A program made the position numbers and the translations under genes. Shown here one piece after another: positions 1-8,005 of a DNA stretch of 64,000 bases (positions are counted from its first letter, which is position 1; each line of letters starts with the position of its first letter). The notes beneath the pieces were generated by a model that was not told where the DNA came from, made no database searches, and saw only the letters and a list, made by a program, of their open reading frames with translations. This DNA comes from Pseudomonadota bacterium (GTDB taxonomy: Bacteria; Pseudomonadota; Alphaproteobacteria; Caulobacterales; Aquidulcibacteraceae), in contig JAIUOD010000001.1 of the NCBI GenBank assembly GCA_020161405.1, positions 558,001 to 622,000 on the forward strand, written 5' to 3'.

Positions 1-618
1 AATTTCAATTGGGATTAATTCATCTTTTAAATGCCATTCATGGGCAAAAGGCGTAACCTTATCTTGCGCGAAAGAATAAAAAGTATCGCGCACCATATCC
101 AAAGTTTCATCAAGGCCTGTATTTTCAATTGTTGCATGACCATGTGCATTTTTAATCAATTGCGCGGTTTGGGTTTTTAAATCCTGATTATAAAGTGCAA
201 TGATTTTTTTGCAGGCCACATTATTAAGCACGTCAAGAACAGCATCTTCAATTCCCAATTCATGCGGGCGGATTTTTTCATTGGTGGTCATGGCAATGCC
301 ACCTTTTAAATCGGCAAGATATTCAGCGAATAAAACTATGCATAAATTAGCCTCAACTTGGGTAAACTTACCCTCTATGTGTAATTTTTGCGCCCATTTT
401 GCAGTTTGATTTAGGGTTGCAATATAGGTTTCATACCATGAAAGGCCGTGTAATTGATGTTGGTATTTATCAAATAATTTGCGGTCTATTTTCCCATTAA
501 TTTTTACCAATGATTTTGCAAATTCTACCGCATTTTTATTGATTGGCGCGATTAAAATTGAAATATCATTTAAAAGGCTTGGAATTGCTGCGATTGCGAA
601 ATTATCGGCAGATGACAT
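1..618 (-). CDS. Acyl-CoA dehydrogenase, N-terminal part (runs off left edge)
   Basis: The reverse strand is open from an ATG at 618 to base 1, giving 206 codons with no stop; the rest lies outside the window. The encoded N-terminal region is mostly helical and reaches, near residues 185-205, a stretch reading FAQDKVTPFAHEWHLKDE, which is typical of the junction into the acyl-CoA dehydrogenase fold in the large Caulobacterales acyl-CoA dehydrogenases that carry an extra helical N-terminus. Those enzymes are FAD-dependent and oxidise acyl-CoA thioesters, passing electrons to ETF. The FAD and catalytic-base regions are not in the window, so activity and substrate cannot be judged. Upstream bases 619-763 hold its presumed promoter. 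Confidence 0.75.
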   Translation of the reverse strand, partial: MSSADNFAIAAIPSLLNDISILIAPINKNAVEFAKSLVKINGKIDRKLFDKYQHQLHGLSWYETYIATLNQTAKWAQKLHIEGKFTQVEANLCIVLFAEYLADLKGGIAMTTNEKIRPHELGIEDAVLDVLNNVACKKIIALYNQDLKTQTAQLIKNAHGHATIENTGLDETLDMVRDTFYSFAQDKVTPFAHEWHLKDELIPIEI

Positions 619-763
619 TGTGTTTTCCCCAGTTTGTAACCACAAATTTAAATATTTGCAAAAACATAACAGGAAAAAACCGCTTTACAATAGGGGTTTA
701 GATAAAATTCGACTTAAGTGTATCAGTTTTGCGAAATTTTGTGCAGTGCAACCACAGTTGACG

Positions 764-1867
764 TTACGGCTGCGGCTTACCGAATAAATAACCTTGCAGG
801 CCTTTGATTGGGAATTGCGATAAAACAATTGCCTCGTCTTCAATTTCAACGCGTTCGGCAATTAATTCGTGTCCCAAATCACGAACAAGATGGCATAATG
901 CACCTATAAATTTTTGGGTATCCGCGTTTTGATGAATATTTTGAACATATTGCCCATCAATTTTCACTTCATCAATTGGAAGTTCACGCAATGATTTGAA
1001 ACTTGTATGACCTGAACCAAAATCATCAAGTGATAGGCGCGTTCCACATTTACGAACCGCAATTGCAAATTCGTTTGCAATATCAAAATCATGAATTGCA
1101 ATTGTCTCGGTTACTTCAATCGTTAAATTAGTGGCAAATTGCAAATTATTTTGCAAAATTTGATAAATTTCGTGACGCGACGCATAATCGCTAATGGTTG
1201 CAAACGAAACATTGGTTGCAAGATGAAGGTTTTTGTCTTTTTTTATTTCTTCTAACGCAATTTGAATTGCGCAAATATCAAGTTCACAAATTAAACCCGA
1301 ACGTTCGGCCGCAGGAATAAACTCATAAGGAAGGGCGATTGTGCCATCTTCTTTCTTCATTCTTGCCAATGCTTCATAACGAATTGGATTGCGTGATTTA
1401 ACACAAACAATTGGCTGCTTATATAGAATTACTCTCTTCTCATTTAGGGCCAATTTTAAATCTTGGGCTTCTTTATCACTCGAAAAATCATAGATTGGCT
1501 TGGTGTCAATTTTCTGCAAAGCCAAAAGGCCGTTTCGTGTATTATGACGAAGCAAAATACCAATTTGTTCTAGCTTTATAGTTCTTATGCCATCTTCTAT
1601 TTTTGCATTTGCAAAAATTTGACCAAAATTTCTAATTCCAAGCTTTTCACCTAGTTCATTGATATTATTTGGTAATGCCATATTCGCAAAAAGGCGATTT
1701 TCTTTATTATGCCAATATAATTCGCCAAGTGCGTTTAAACTACAAAGCTGCGCCTCCAATAAATTGAACGCAGACCAAAGCATAGAATCGGGTACGTCAC
1801 GTAAAAACGACGACGTCGAAAATTGGCTATCGCCAGAATTTTCCCTTACCCCTACCAAATTCATCAT
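764..1867 (-). CDS. EAL-domain protein, probable cyclic-di-GMP phosphodiesterase
   Basis: A 367-residue protein with an EAL domain from about residue 135 to the end; the first 130 residues match no domain I recognise. The usual catalytic and metal residues are visible: the EAL triplet at 165-167, Asn219, Glu in EVTET (251-255), the DDFGSG motif at 281-286, Lys302 in VKID and Glu338/Glu341. The motif normally read as AEGVE is AERVE here, a small deviation next to a metal ligand. There is no GGDEF domain, no membrane segment and no signal peptide, so it should be a cytoplasmic enzyme hydrolysing c-di-GMP to pGpG. Two tandem ATGs (1867 and 1864) could serve as start; no clear ribosome binding site distinguishes them. 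Confidence 0.9.
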   Translation of the reverse strand: MMNLVGVRENSGDSQFSTSSFLRDVPDSMLWSAFNLLEAQLCSLNALGELYWHNKENRLFANMALPNNINELGEKLGIRNFGQIFANAKIEDGIRTIKLEQIGILLRHNTRNGLLALQKIDTKPIYDFSSDKEAQDLKLALNEKRVILYKQPIVCVKSRNPIRYEALARMKKEDGTIALPYEFIPAAERSGLICELDICAIQIALEEIKKDKNLHLATNVSFATISDYASRHEIYQILQNNLQFATNLTIEVTETIAIHDFDIANEFAIAVRKCGTRLSLDDFGSGHTSFKSLRELPIDEVKIDGQYVQNIHQNADTQKFIGALCHLVRDLGHELIAERVEIEDEAIVLSQFPIKGLQGYLFGKPQP

Positions 1868-1962
1868 GTGGTTTTACATGACATGATTTAAGATTCAGGT
1901 GAAGTACGTGGTTAACAAATAGTAAATTTTTTTGCAGGCTTTCGCTTTTAATTGTCACGAAC

Positions 1963-1977
1963 TGGCATAAATTGTGC
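1963..1977 (+). promoter_or_regulatory. Possible sigma-54 (-24/-12) promoter
   Basis: The bases TGGCATAAATTGTGC fit the -24/-12 pattern, with the GG and GC elements ten bases apart; the -12 element reads GTGC rather than the usual TTGC. Transcription would begin about 12 bases later, almost on top of the ATG at 1990, which would give a nearly leaderless message. One match of this kind can occur by chance. Confidence 0.3.
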
Positions 1978-1989
1978 GCTTGTAAGTTT

Positions 1990-2295
1990 ATGATAAATTC
2001 GATTGCACCATATTATTCACCTAATGTGCCAAAACGGGACGTAATAGCCCCAGTTGAGGCTGTGGCATGTGTCGAATTAAATCCAAACTTTTCGCGTAAT
2101 GAATATAGAAAAAACGAAAAGTCACATAATCATGAAAATATCCGCTTTGGTTCTAATTATCAAAATTACAGCCCGCTTTTCGCAATTCACGTTCTTGTAG
2201 AAGCCGGCCAAGCAGATGGTAAAGATCAAATGGGTGGAATTGGCGCATATAATCGCCCCCAAAAAACTACACAAAATTTAATTGCTGTTGCTTAG
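1990..2295 (+). CDS. Small hypothetical protein
   Basis: A 101-residue, hydrophilic, Asn-rich protein without signal peptide or membrane helix. An in-frame TTG at 1972 could extend it by six residues, but the ATG at 1990 is a simpler start. The C-terminal part, around SPLFAIHVLVEAGQ, looks like a short conserved block found in small uncharacterised alphaproteobacterial proteins, but I cannot name a family. It is followed 0-50 bases downstream by a hairpin repeat that probably ends transcription from both sides before the convergent pyrD. A sigma-54-like element overlaps its start region. Function unknown. Confidence 0.5.
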   Translation: MINSIAPYYSPNVPKRDVIAPVEAVACVELNPNFSRNEYRKNEKSHNHENIRFGSNYQNYSPLFAIHVLVEAGQADGKDQMGGIGAYNRPQKTTQNLIAVA

Positions 2296-2341
2296 ATCGT
2301 TTCCAAAAAGTGTGAAGCGGTTTTTGGATAAGAAACGCGAT
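2295..2341. repeat. Dispersed palindromic repeat, copy 1
   Basis: An imperfect hairpin element: outer arms CGTTTCC (2298-2304) and GAAACG (2332-2337), inner arms CAAAAA and TTTTTG, around the loop core GTGTGAAGCGG. The same core recurs at 5552-5595 and 56891-56932. Elements with an AAAGTG...CGGTTTT core are common intergenic repeats in Alphaproteobacteria. This copy sits between two convergent genes, where it could act as a two-way terminator. Confidence 0.75.
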
Positions 2342-2353
2342 AGACAAAATAAT

Positions 2354-3379
2354 CTAAGCTATACCGCGATATTCTGCGATAGCTTTGTGAATGTCTTTAA
2401 CTAAATTCGGGCCTTTATAAATATAGCCAGTATAAATTTGAATTGCTTTTGCACCTGCTTCAAATTTTTTGATGGCATCGTCACCACTCATTATGCCGCC
2501 AACACCCATTAAAGGTATTTTATCACCTAATTCAGACTTGAATGCCGCAAGAACTTTGGTTGATAATTCCATTAATGGCGCACCAGATAGGCCACCATTT
2601 CTAGATTGGTATTTGCTTTTTAAACCATCGGGGCGGCTTATTGTTGTGTTAGAGACAATCAAACCATCAATCTTTGCCCAAAGAATAGTTTTTGCAATAC
2701 TTGCAATATCAAAATCAGATAAATCAGGCGCAACTTTTAGGAATAATGGGCGCTGACCATGAACACGTGTTTGTAAACCACGAACCTCATTAACACGACC
2801 CAATAATTCTTCTAAAGCAGCCTTAGATTGTAAATCACGCAGCCCCTTTGTATTGGGTGATGATATATTCATCGTCACATAAGATGAATGAAGCCATACG
2901 CGCCTTACGCCTTCTTGATAATCGGAAATTCTATCTTGACTATCTTTATTAGCGCCAACATTCGCGCCAACAATCCCCTTTTTGTGATGTCTTAAGCGTA
3001 AATTATCAACAAATTTTGAAAGGCCAATATTATTAAATCCCATTGCATTCACAATGGCAAGATCTTCTTTAAGGCGAAATAATCTTGGCTTTGGGTTGCC
3101 GCTTTGTGGCATTGGTGTAACCGTTCCACATTCAACAAAACCAAATCCAGAAGATAGAATTTCATCGGCAACATAAGCATTTTTATCAAAGCCAGCCGCA
3201 AAGCCCAACGGGTTTGGAAGTTTTAAGCCTGCAAAATCAGTACTTAAATCATATTCACATTCAAGGCGCGGCGCAAAGCCCATTTCAAGTGCGTTTAGCG
3301 CAATATCATGTGCCATTTCAGAAGGAAGCAAATGTAGAGCACGCGCCAAAACATCAAATTTAAATGATTTTGTTGACAT
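2354..3379 (-). CDS. pyrD: Dihydroorotate dehydrogenase (quinone), class 2
   Basis: A 341-residue class 2 enzyme that oxidises dihydroorotate to orotate in pyrimidine synthesis and passes electrons to membrane quinone. The FMN-barrel landmarks are present: GFAAGFDKNA near residue 60, the substrate-loop motif NISSPNT with its catalytic serine near 172, KVAPDLSD near 215, SNTT near 243, and GVGGIMSGDDA near 293. The short helical N-terminus before residue 50 is the usual quinone and membrane contact region. It begins two bases after the DUF952 gene on the same strand, so the two form an operon, an arrangement also seen in other alphaproteobacteria. Confidence 0.97.
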   Translation of the reverse strand: MSTKSFKFDVLARALHLLPSEMAHDIALNALEMGFAPRLECEYDLSTDFAGLKLPNPLGFAAGFDKNAYVADEILSSGFGFVECGTVTPMPQSGNPKPRLFRLKEDLAIVNAMGFNNIGLSKFVDNLRLRHHKKGIVGANVGANKDSQDRISDYQEGVRRVWLHSSYVTMNISSPNTKGLRDLQSKAALEELLGRVNEVRGLQTRVHGQRPLFLKVAPDLSDFDIASIAKTILWAKIDGLIVSNTTISRPDGLKSKYQSRNGGLSGAPLMELSTKVLAAFKSELGDKIPLMGVGGIMSGDDAIKKFEAGAKAIQIYTGYIYKGPNLVKDIHKAIAEYRGIA

Positions 3380-3381
3380 GC

Positions 3382-3729
3382 CTAAATTCTCAATTCCATT
3401 GGTATTTGCGAAATACCATCAATATATTCAACATCGTAAATTTTACGAACAGATTCAAAAACTAATTCGCCATATAAATGTGGAAACAAAGCACCGCCGC
3501 GCGATAATTCCCACTTCATTAAGTCGCCATAATAATCTGCATATATTTCAACAATGATTAGATTTTTAATCTCTGCAAAATATAGGCTTAAAGTTTGACC
3601 AAGCTGCGAAAGGGTCGAAAGGTGTATAAATCCATCTTTCTTATCAAGAGTGGAGCCAAAATATTTGCCAATTGATGCATTTTCATGCCAATTGTCACGT
3701 GTTTCAATTTTAAATACACGATTATCCAT
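3382..3729 (-). CDS. DUF952 family protein
   Basis: A 115-residue protein of the DUF952 family, recognised by the DGFIHLST block near residue 33 and FPHLYGEL near residue 83. Length is normal for the family. No enzymatic function is established. The gene ends two bases before pyrD and is very likely co-transcribed with it. A TGCAGCGCA dyad lies about 75 bases upstream of its start (3803-3811). Confidence 0.85.
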   Translation of the reverse strand: MDNRVFKIETRDNWHENASIGKYFGSTLDKKDGFIHLSTLSQLGQTLSLYFAEIKNLIIVEIYADYYGDLMKWELSRGGALFPHLYGELVFESVRKIYDVEYIDGISQIPMELRI

Positions 3730-3802
3730 GCAACCATTTGGTGAATTTTAAACTTAAATTCAACCCAGCAAATACAAATTTTTGCAAAAAATCAGGTTTT
3801 TT

Positions 3803-3811
3803 TGCAGCGCA
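3803..3811. promoter_or_regulatory. TGCAGYGCA dyad upstream of DUF952-pyrD
   Basis: A T-tract followed by GCAGCGCACAA. The same TGCAGYGCA core recurs at 742-750, upstream of the acyl-CoA dehydrogenase, and at 57985-57993, upstream of the RodZ-like gene. It resembles the TGC/GCA dyads bound by PhaR-type regulators in alphaproteobacteria; binding is only inferred. Confidence 0.3.
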
Positions 3812-3887
3812 CAATATAAAATTTTGCATATAAATGTGGCTTGTCACAATATATTCGTAAATTAATTCAAATAATGCAATAAGTTAA

Positions 3888-3908
3888 TATGCCTAAAAAA
3901 TAGGCATA
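3888..3908 (-). terminator. Perfect hairpin downstream of lysK
   Basis: TATGCCTA (3888-3895) and TAGGCATA (3901-3908) pair perfectly around a five-base A/T loop, 50 bases beyond the lysK stop on the reverse strand. There is no strong U-tract after it on that strand, so termination is plausible but not certain. Confidence 0.4.
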
Positions 3909-3957
3909 ATTAATATGCTTTTATTTTAAATATTTAAAATTCTCGCAAAAAAGCTAT

Positions 3958-5532
3958 TTAACCAAGTTTTTCATCGATCAAAGCTATTGTTGATTTAACA
4001 CCAAAAAGAGCGATAAAATTACCAAATCGTGGCCCTGTTTCTTGGCCTAGCAAAACTTCATAAAGCGCCTTGAACCAATCGCGTAGATTTTCAAAGCCAT
4101 TATTCTTACCAATCGCAAAAACAAGGGTTTGAATTTCTTCACCATTTCGGATGTCACCAAGTTTAGTTAATTCATCACGAAGTTCAATAATTGCTTTTTT
4201 CTCTATTTCTGTTGGCGCACGGAATTTTTTGTTAGGCAAGATAAAGTCTTGATAATAAGCCAAAGCATAATCAACCAATTTTTCCAAGAATTGTGAATTG
4301 GCTTCTGGTGCATAGGCTTTGATAAAGCCCCAAAGCACATCACGATTTGAAGCATTAGCCGCAGCAACCAAATTCAAAAGCAAACTAAAGCTAATTGGGC
4401 AATCACTTATTGGCGGTTTTCCATTATGAATATGCCAAACAGGATTCTCAAGTTGCTTTGCCTCATCTTCGCGATGATAGGCGTCCAAATATTGTAAATA
4501 TTCATCAACCGCTTTTGGTATCACATCAAAATAAAGTTTTTTCGCCGTTTTTGGTTTCACAAAATTATAAAGCGCAAGGCTTTCTTGGGGCGCATATTTA
4601 AGCCATTCTTCAACTGAAATACCATTACCTTTTGATTTAGAGATTTTTTCACCCTTATCATCAAGGAATAATTCATAAACAAATTGGGTTGGCGGTTCAG
4701 CGCCAAGCGTTTTACAAATGCGTGAATAAACTATTGAATTTGACTGATGGTCTTTTCCAAACATTTCAAAATCAACGCCCAATGCCGCCCAACGCATACC
4801 AAAATCAGGCTTCCATTGAAGTTTTGTATTACCGCCAGTTACAGGGATTGTGGTTTCTTCGCCATCTTCATCATCAAAAGTAATTGTGCCAGCTTCGGCA
4901 TCAATTGATTTCATTGGAACATATAAAACCCGACCAGTCTTTGGTGAAATTGGCAAAAATGGCGAATAAGTTGCGCGTCTCTCCTCACCTAAGGTTGGAA
5001 GCATGATTTTCATAATATCATCAAAATGCCTTAAAGCGCCCAAAAGTGCTTTATCCAATGCGCCAGAAGTATAAAGTTCAGTTGCCGATTTGAACTCATA
5101 ATCAAAGCCAAAACTATCCAAAAAACCACGAAGGCGCGCATTATTATGATGCGCAAAACTCTCATGCGTTCCAAAAGGGTCAGGAACTTTCGTAAGTGGC
5201 ATCTGAAGATATTTAGACAGCATTTCAGGGTTTGGGACATTGTCGGGAACTTTGCGCATTCCATCCATATCATCAGAAACGCAAACAAGGCGGGTTGGAA
5301 TCTTACCCTCAGTCAAAACTTCAAATGCGTGGCGCACCATTGTTGTGCGCGAAACTTCGCCAAAAGTTCCGATATGTGGCAAACCTGATGGGCCATAACC
5401 AGTTTCGAAAATAACCGCACCATCTTTTGGTTTACGTTTTAAGCGTTCCAACAAAAGTTTTGCTTGTTCAAATGGCCATGCTTTGGCTTCATTTGCTAAT
5501 GCGGCGATTTTAGGCGAAAATTCGTTTTCCAT
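3958..5532 (-). CDS. lysK: Lysine--tRNA ligase, class I (archaeal type)
   Basis: A 524-residue class I lysyl-tRNA synthetase, which charges tRNA-Lys with lysine using ATP. Class I signature motifs are visible: the HIGH-like motif in [13 protein letters not shown] near residue 45 and the KMSKS-like KISKSKGN near residue 295. This archaeal-type enzyme replaces the class II LysRS in most alphaproteobacteria. The start at 5532 is preferred because GGA lies seven bases upstream; an in-frame ATG at 5544 is also possible. The reading frame is open further upstream, but that part runs through a palindromic repeat (5552-5595) and is unlikely to be translated. Confidence 0.95.
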   Translation of the reverse strand: MENEFSPKIAALANEAKAWPFEQAKLLLERLKRKPKDGAVIFETGYGPSGLPHIGTFGEVSRTTMVRHAFEVLTEGKIPTRLVCVSDDMDGMRKVPDNVPNPEMLSKYLQMPLTKVPDPFGTHESFAHHNNARLRGFLDSFGFDYEFKSATELYTSGALDKALLGALRHFDDIMKIMLPTLGEERRATYSPFLPISPKTGRVLYVPMKSIDAEAGTITFDDEDGEETTIPVTGGNTKLQWKPDFGMRWAALGVDFEMFGKDHQSNSIVYSRICKTLGAEPPTQFVYELFLDDKGEKISKSKGNGISVEEWLKYAPQESLALYNFVKPKTAKKLYFDVIPKAVDEYLQYLDAYHREDEAKQLENPVWHIHNGKPPISDCPISFSLLLNLVAAANASNRDVLWGFIKAYAPEANSQFLEKLVDYALAYYQDFILPNKKFRAPTEIEKKAIIELRDELTKLGDIRNGEEIQTLVFAIGKNNGFENLRDWFKALYEVLLGQETGPRFGNFIALFGVKSTIALIDEKLG

Positions 5533-5551
5533 AGGTTTTTCCATTCTTAGA

Positions 5552-5595
5552 GCGTTTTGCAAAAAAGTGTATGCGGTTTTTTGTTTAAAAAACGC
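5552..5595. repeat. Dispersed palindromic repeat, copy 2
   Basis: Arms GCGTTTT (5552-5558) and AAAACGC (5589-5595) enclose inner arms CAAAAAA/TTTTTTG and the core GTGTATGCGG. It is a diverged copy of the elements at 2295 and 56891 and lies directly upstream of the lysK start, within what should be its leader. Confidence 0.65.
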
Positions 5596-5707
5596 GACCA
5601 AATACAAAATGCGCCTGCGCCAAATACATGGTTGCGAGAGAAATTTCCACGATAAAAGGCATGACAAAAATAATGACAAATCATGCGAAAATTATCATAT
5701 ATAAAAA

Positions 5708-6235
5708 ATGGAAGAAAATTTATTCAAAAACAGTTTAATCGAAAATTTTGTTATTTTCCGTCATGGAAAAGCGCAAAGGCCATTTGACGCCGATGATGAT
5801 TTTTCGCGAAACCTTGTTGAGCGCGGAATTAAAGAAGCAAAATCACAAGCGCAAAGGCTTTTTGAAATTGGTTTTGCTCCTGATATTGTTTTGGTTTCTT
5901 CTGCAAATCGGGCATTTCAAACATGGCAAGCCGCAAAAGAAATTTTCCCAAATTCCGAGGAGTTAATAACAAGGGATTTATATTTGGCATCGCCAAATAT
6001 TTATTGGCAACATGTTATTGATACAAAAGCCAAAAATGTAATGCTTATTGCACATGACCCTGGCCTTCATGATTTGTGCCGTTATTTTCTTAAGGGCAAT
6101 GACGAAACAATTGATGCCCATTATCTTGCCGCCGATTTACCAACCGCAGGGATTGCATGGTTTCAACGTGATTCCAAAATAAAAAGCGGCATGAAATTAA
6201 TATCACATTTAAGACCAATTAAGAGCGCCGATTAA
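5708..6235 (+). CDS. SixA-type histidine phosphatase family protein
   Basis: A 175-residue member of the histidine phosphatase superfamily. The catalytic RHG motif is at residues 18-20 (FRHGKAQRP), and the second histidine region reads LIAHDPGLHDL near 115, close to the HNPG pattern of SixA. The usual SSPxxRTxQT block is SSANRAFQTWQA here, keeping the arginine. SixA proteins dephosphorylate phosphohistidine on phosphotransfer proteins; the target here is unknown, though a response regulator and ptsP occur elsewhere in the window. It is divergent from lysK and followed 49 bases later by a TetR gene on the same strand. Confidence 0.85.
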   Translation: MEENLFKNSLIENFVIFRHGKAQRPFDADDDFSRNLVERGIKEAKSQAQRLFEIGFAPDIVLVSSANRAFQTWQAAKEIFPNSEELITRDLYLASPNIYWQHVIDTKAKNVMLIAHDPGLHDLCRYFLKGNDETIDAHYLAADLPTAGIAWFQRDSKIKSGMKLISHLRPIKSAD

Positions 6236-6284
6236 AAAGTTGACGACCTGCCATTTATTTGCAAGTATCCATACAAGAGGGCGT

Positions 6285-6896
6285 ATGGATAATTTCGAAG
6301 AAACAAAAAATCACAAAAAACGCATTGAAAACAAATTGCGCAACCGTGAGCAGATTTTAAATGCTGCACGTCTAGTTTTTTTAGAAATCGGCTATGAATC
6401 TTGCAATATTCGTGACATTATTAGGCGAACAGACCTAGCATCAGGAACTTTTTATAATTATTTCAAAACCAAAGAAGAAGTGTTCATTGCCCTACATGAT
6501 AATGCTTTGGCACGCTTTAGGCCGCATATTAAAACCGCATTTGAAGAAGCAAATGGTGATTTTGGAAAGTTTATATATAAAGCCTTCCTTAGCTATTTTA
6601 ATTTCAAAAGCGAAGAATTACTTATTAATAGCCACAATAATAAGATTTTGTCTGCATCTGCAAACAACCAAACCCCAGAAGCAGTAGCACTTTTTGACGA
6701 AATTTCGACATATCTTAATTCATTTTGTATTGATGGGAAATATTGCCATATCAATAGCCAATATCTTGTAAGTTCATGCATTGGCATAGCGCAAGAATTG
6801 GGTCGAATACTTGCAAGAGATGAAAGTCAAAGCGCCCATGAACTTGCAAAATTTTCAACCCAATTTGTAATTGGTGGCATTTTGAACATTAAATAA
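6285..6896 (+). CDS. TetR/AcrR family transcriptional regulator
   Basis: A 203-residue regulator with a TetR-type helix-turn-helix at about residues 18-65 (ILNAARLVFLEIGY, then TDLASGTFYNYFKTKEE). The C-terminal ligand-binding half is family-specific and not recognisable. The ATG at 6285 is chosen over an in-frame TTG at 6240 because AGAGG sits four bases before it. It follows the SixA gene closely and may be co-transcribed. No obvious target promoter or effector is suggested by the neighbours. Confidence 0.9.
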   Translation: MDNFEETKNHKKRIENKLRNREQILNAARLVFLEIGYESCNIRDIIRRTDLASGTFYNYFKTKEEVFIALHDNALARFRPHIKTAFEEANGDFGKFIYKAFLSYFNFKSEELLINSHNNKILSASANNQTPEAVALFDEISTYLNSFCIDGKYCHINSQYLVSSCIGIAQELGRILARDESQSAHELAKFSTQFVIGGILNIK

Positions 6897-6919
6897 TTTT
6901 GCTTTATTCTTTAATCGCC

Positions 6920-7813
6920 CTATGCGGCGCGTAAAGACTTCATAACAACACCATGAAGCTCTTTTACCAAAATATCGCGCATCTGCACCTGTGCCAATGG
7001 CGTATTAATTAAAACTTCCATTGATTGGATATGGGCGGCAACAACATCAATACGCAATATATTCGCCGCACTACATTTATCGACATAAGTATTAAGTGAC
7101 CAACAAATTTTTGCCAATTGATGATCATCAACATCTTTTGCAATAGACATAACTTCATGTGTTGCATTGCTTAATTCAGATATTGCTTCTTTTTTTCCAG
7201 CTTTTAACATTACAACCAACTGGCGTAGTTTTTTGGCAATATCATTCATTTGATTTTTAGCGCGCGCTTCAGCCGCTATACCAACTGATAATTCCATTGG
7301 ATCATCATGTCGGCGATATGGGCCATAAAAATCTTGTGACTGTTTTCTTGCACGGCGACATGGGCCAATATAATTATCTACAACGATAAAATCACGTGGT
7401 GTTTCAACCACCTCTTTTAACCTGTCCCAGACTGATTTGTTAGAAATTGGTTTAAGAACAAAAGTATCAACACCTGCGTTTCGCGCCTCAATAATTTGGC
7501 TTCTTAAATTATTGGAAGTAATCATAATTATCGGAACTTGGCGCAAAACATTATTGCTTGAGTGGCGAATTTTCTTTGTAAATTCAAGACCATCCATTTC
7601 AGGCATTACCCAGTCACAGATTATAATGTTTGGTATAAAGCTTTGCAAAACTTCACATGCCGCACGGCCATTTTCTGCTATTTCTACGCGCGAAACACCC
7701 ATTGCGCGCAAAATTTCGTTAAGCAAGTTGCAATAGAACGGTTGGTCGTCAATTACCAACACGGAAAGCTGCGCAGGTTTAAGCGCTCTTCCTTTTCGTT
7801 CTATCAAAGCCAA
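6920..7813 (-). CDS. Response regulator with CheY-like receiver and unknown C-terminal domain
   Basis: A 297-residue protein. Residues 16-135 form a receiver domain with the acidic pair in VIDDQ, the phosphoacceptor Asp in IICDWVMPEMDG near 69, Thr in MITSN and Lys in VLKPIS. After it come two similar GPxRR-type patches (IGPCRR, YGPYRR), then a roughly 115-residue helical region of unknown type. Such proteins with a repeated YxGPxRR linker are frequent in Caulobacterales. No DNA-binding or enzymatic output domain is seen, so signalling by protein contact is likely. The start is a TTG at 7813, supported by GGAG seven bases upstream; no in-frame ATG lies before the receiver. Confidence 0.85.
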   Translation of the reverse strand: MALIERKGRALKPAQLSVLVIDDQPFYCNLLNEILRAMGVSRVEIAENGRAACEVLQSFIPNIIICDWVMPEMDGLEFTKKIRHSSNNVLRQVPIIMITSNNLRSQIIEARNAGVDTFVLKPISNKSVWDRLKEVVETPRDFIVVDNYIGPCRRARKQSQDFYGPYRRHDDPMELSVGIAAEARAKNQMNDIAKKLRQLVVMLKAGKKEAISELSNATHEVMSIAKDVDDHQLAKICWSLNTYVDKCSAANILRIDVVAAHIQSMEVLINTPLAQVQMRDILVKELHGVVMKSLRAA

Positions 7814-8005
7814 AAGACTACTCCATACTTGTTTATAGATACAATAAATATGATTAATTTAGCCTTACCAAAAGATGATTCAAAAGCTAAAAATGCACTA
7901 TTTTTGGTGTTTTTAAAGCAACAAATCCTATGGTTAATCGCTAAGCAATGATTTTTATTCGCCTTAATAGGTTCATTTATTTTATATCTCTGCTAATTAA
8001 CAAAC
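7814..8005. other. Divergent promoter region, response regulator / metX
   Basis: 192 bases between divergent genes. A weak stem AAAAAT/ATTTTT occurs near 7890-7905. I looked for a SAM-responsive riboswitch before metX, as is common in this group, but no SAM-II-like pseudoknot core could be recognised. Confidence 0.4.

Noticed and set aside
200..787. Forward-strand open frames at 200-409 and 479-787
   Set aside because: They are antisense to the acyl-CoA dehydrogenase or its promoter; the reverse frame has clear family sequence.
7814..8005. SAM-responsive riboswitch before metX
   Set aside because: An AGCTAAAAA-like string occurs near 7885, but the stems and conserved pseudoknot bases of SAM-II could not be placed.
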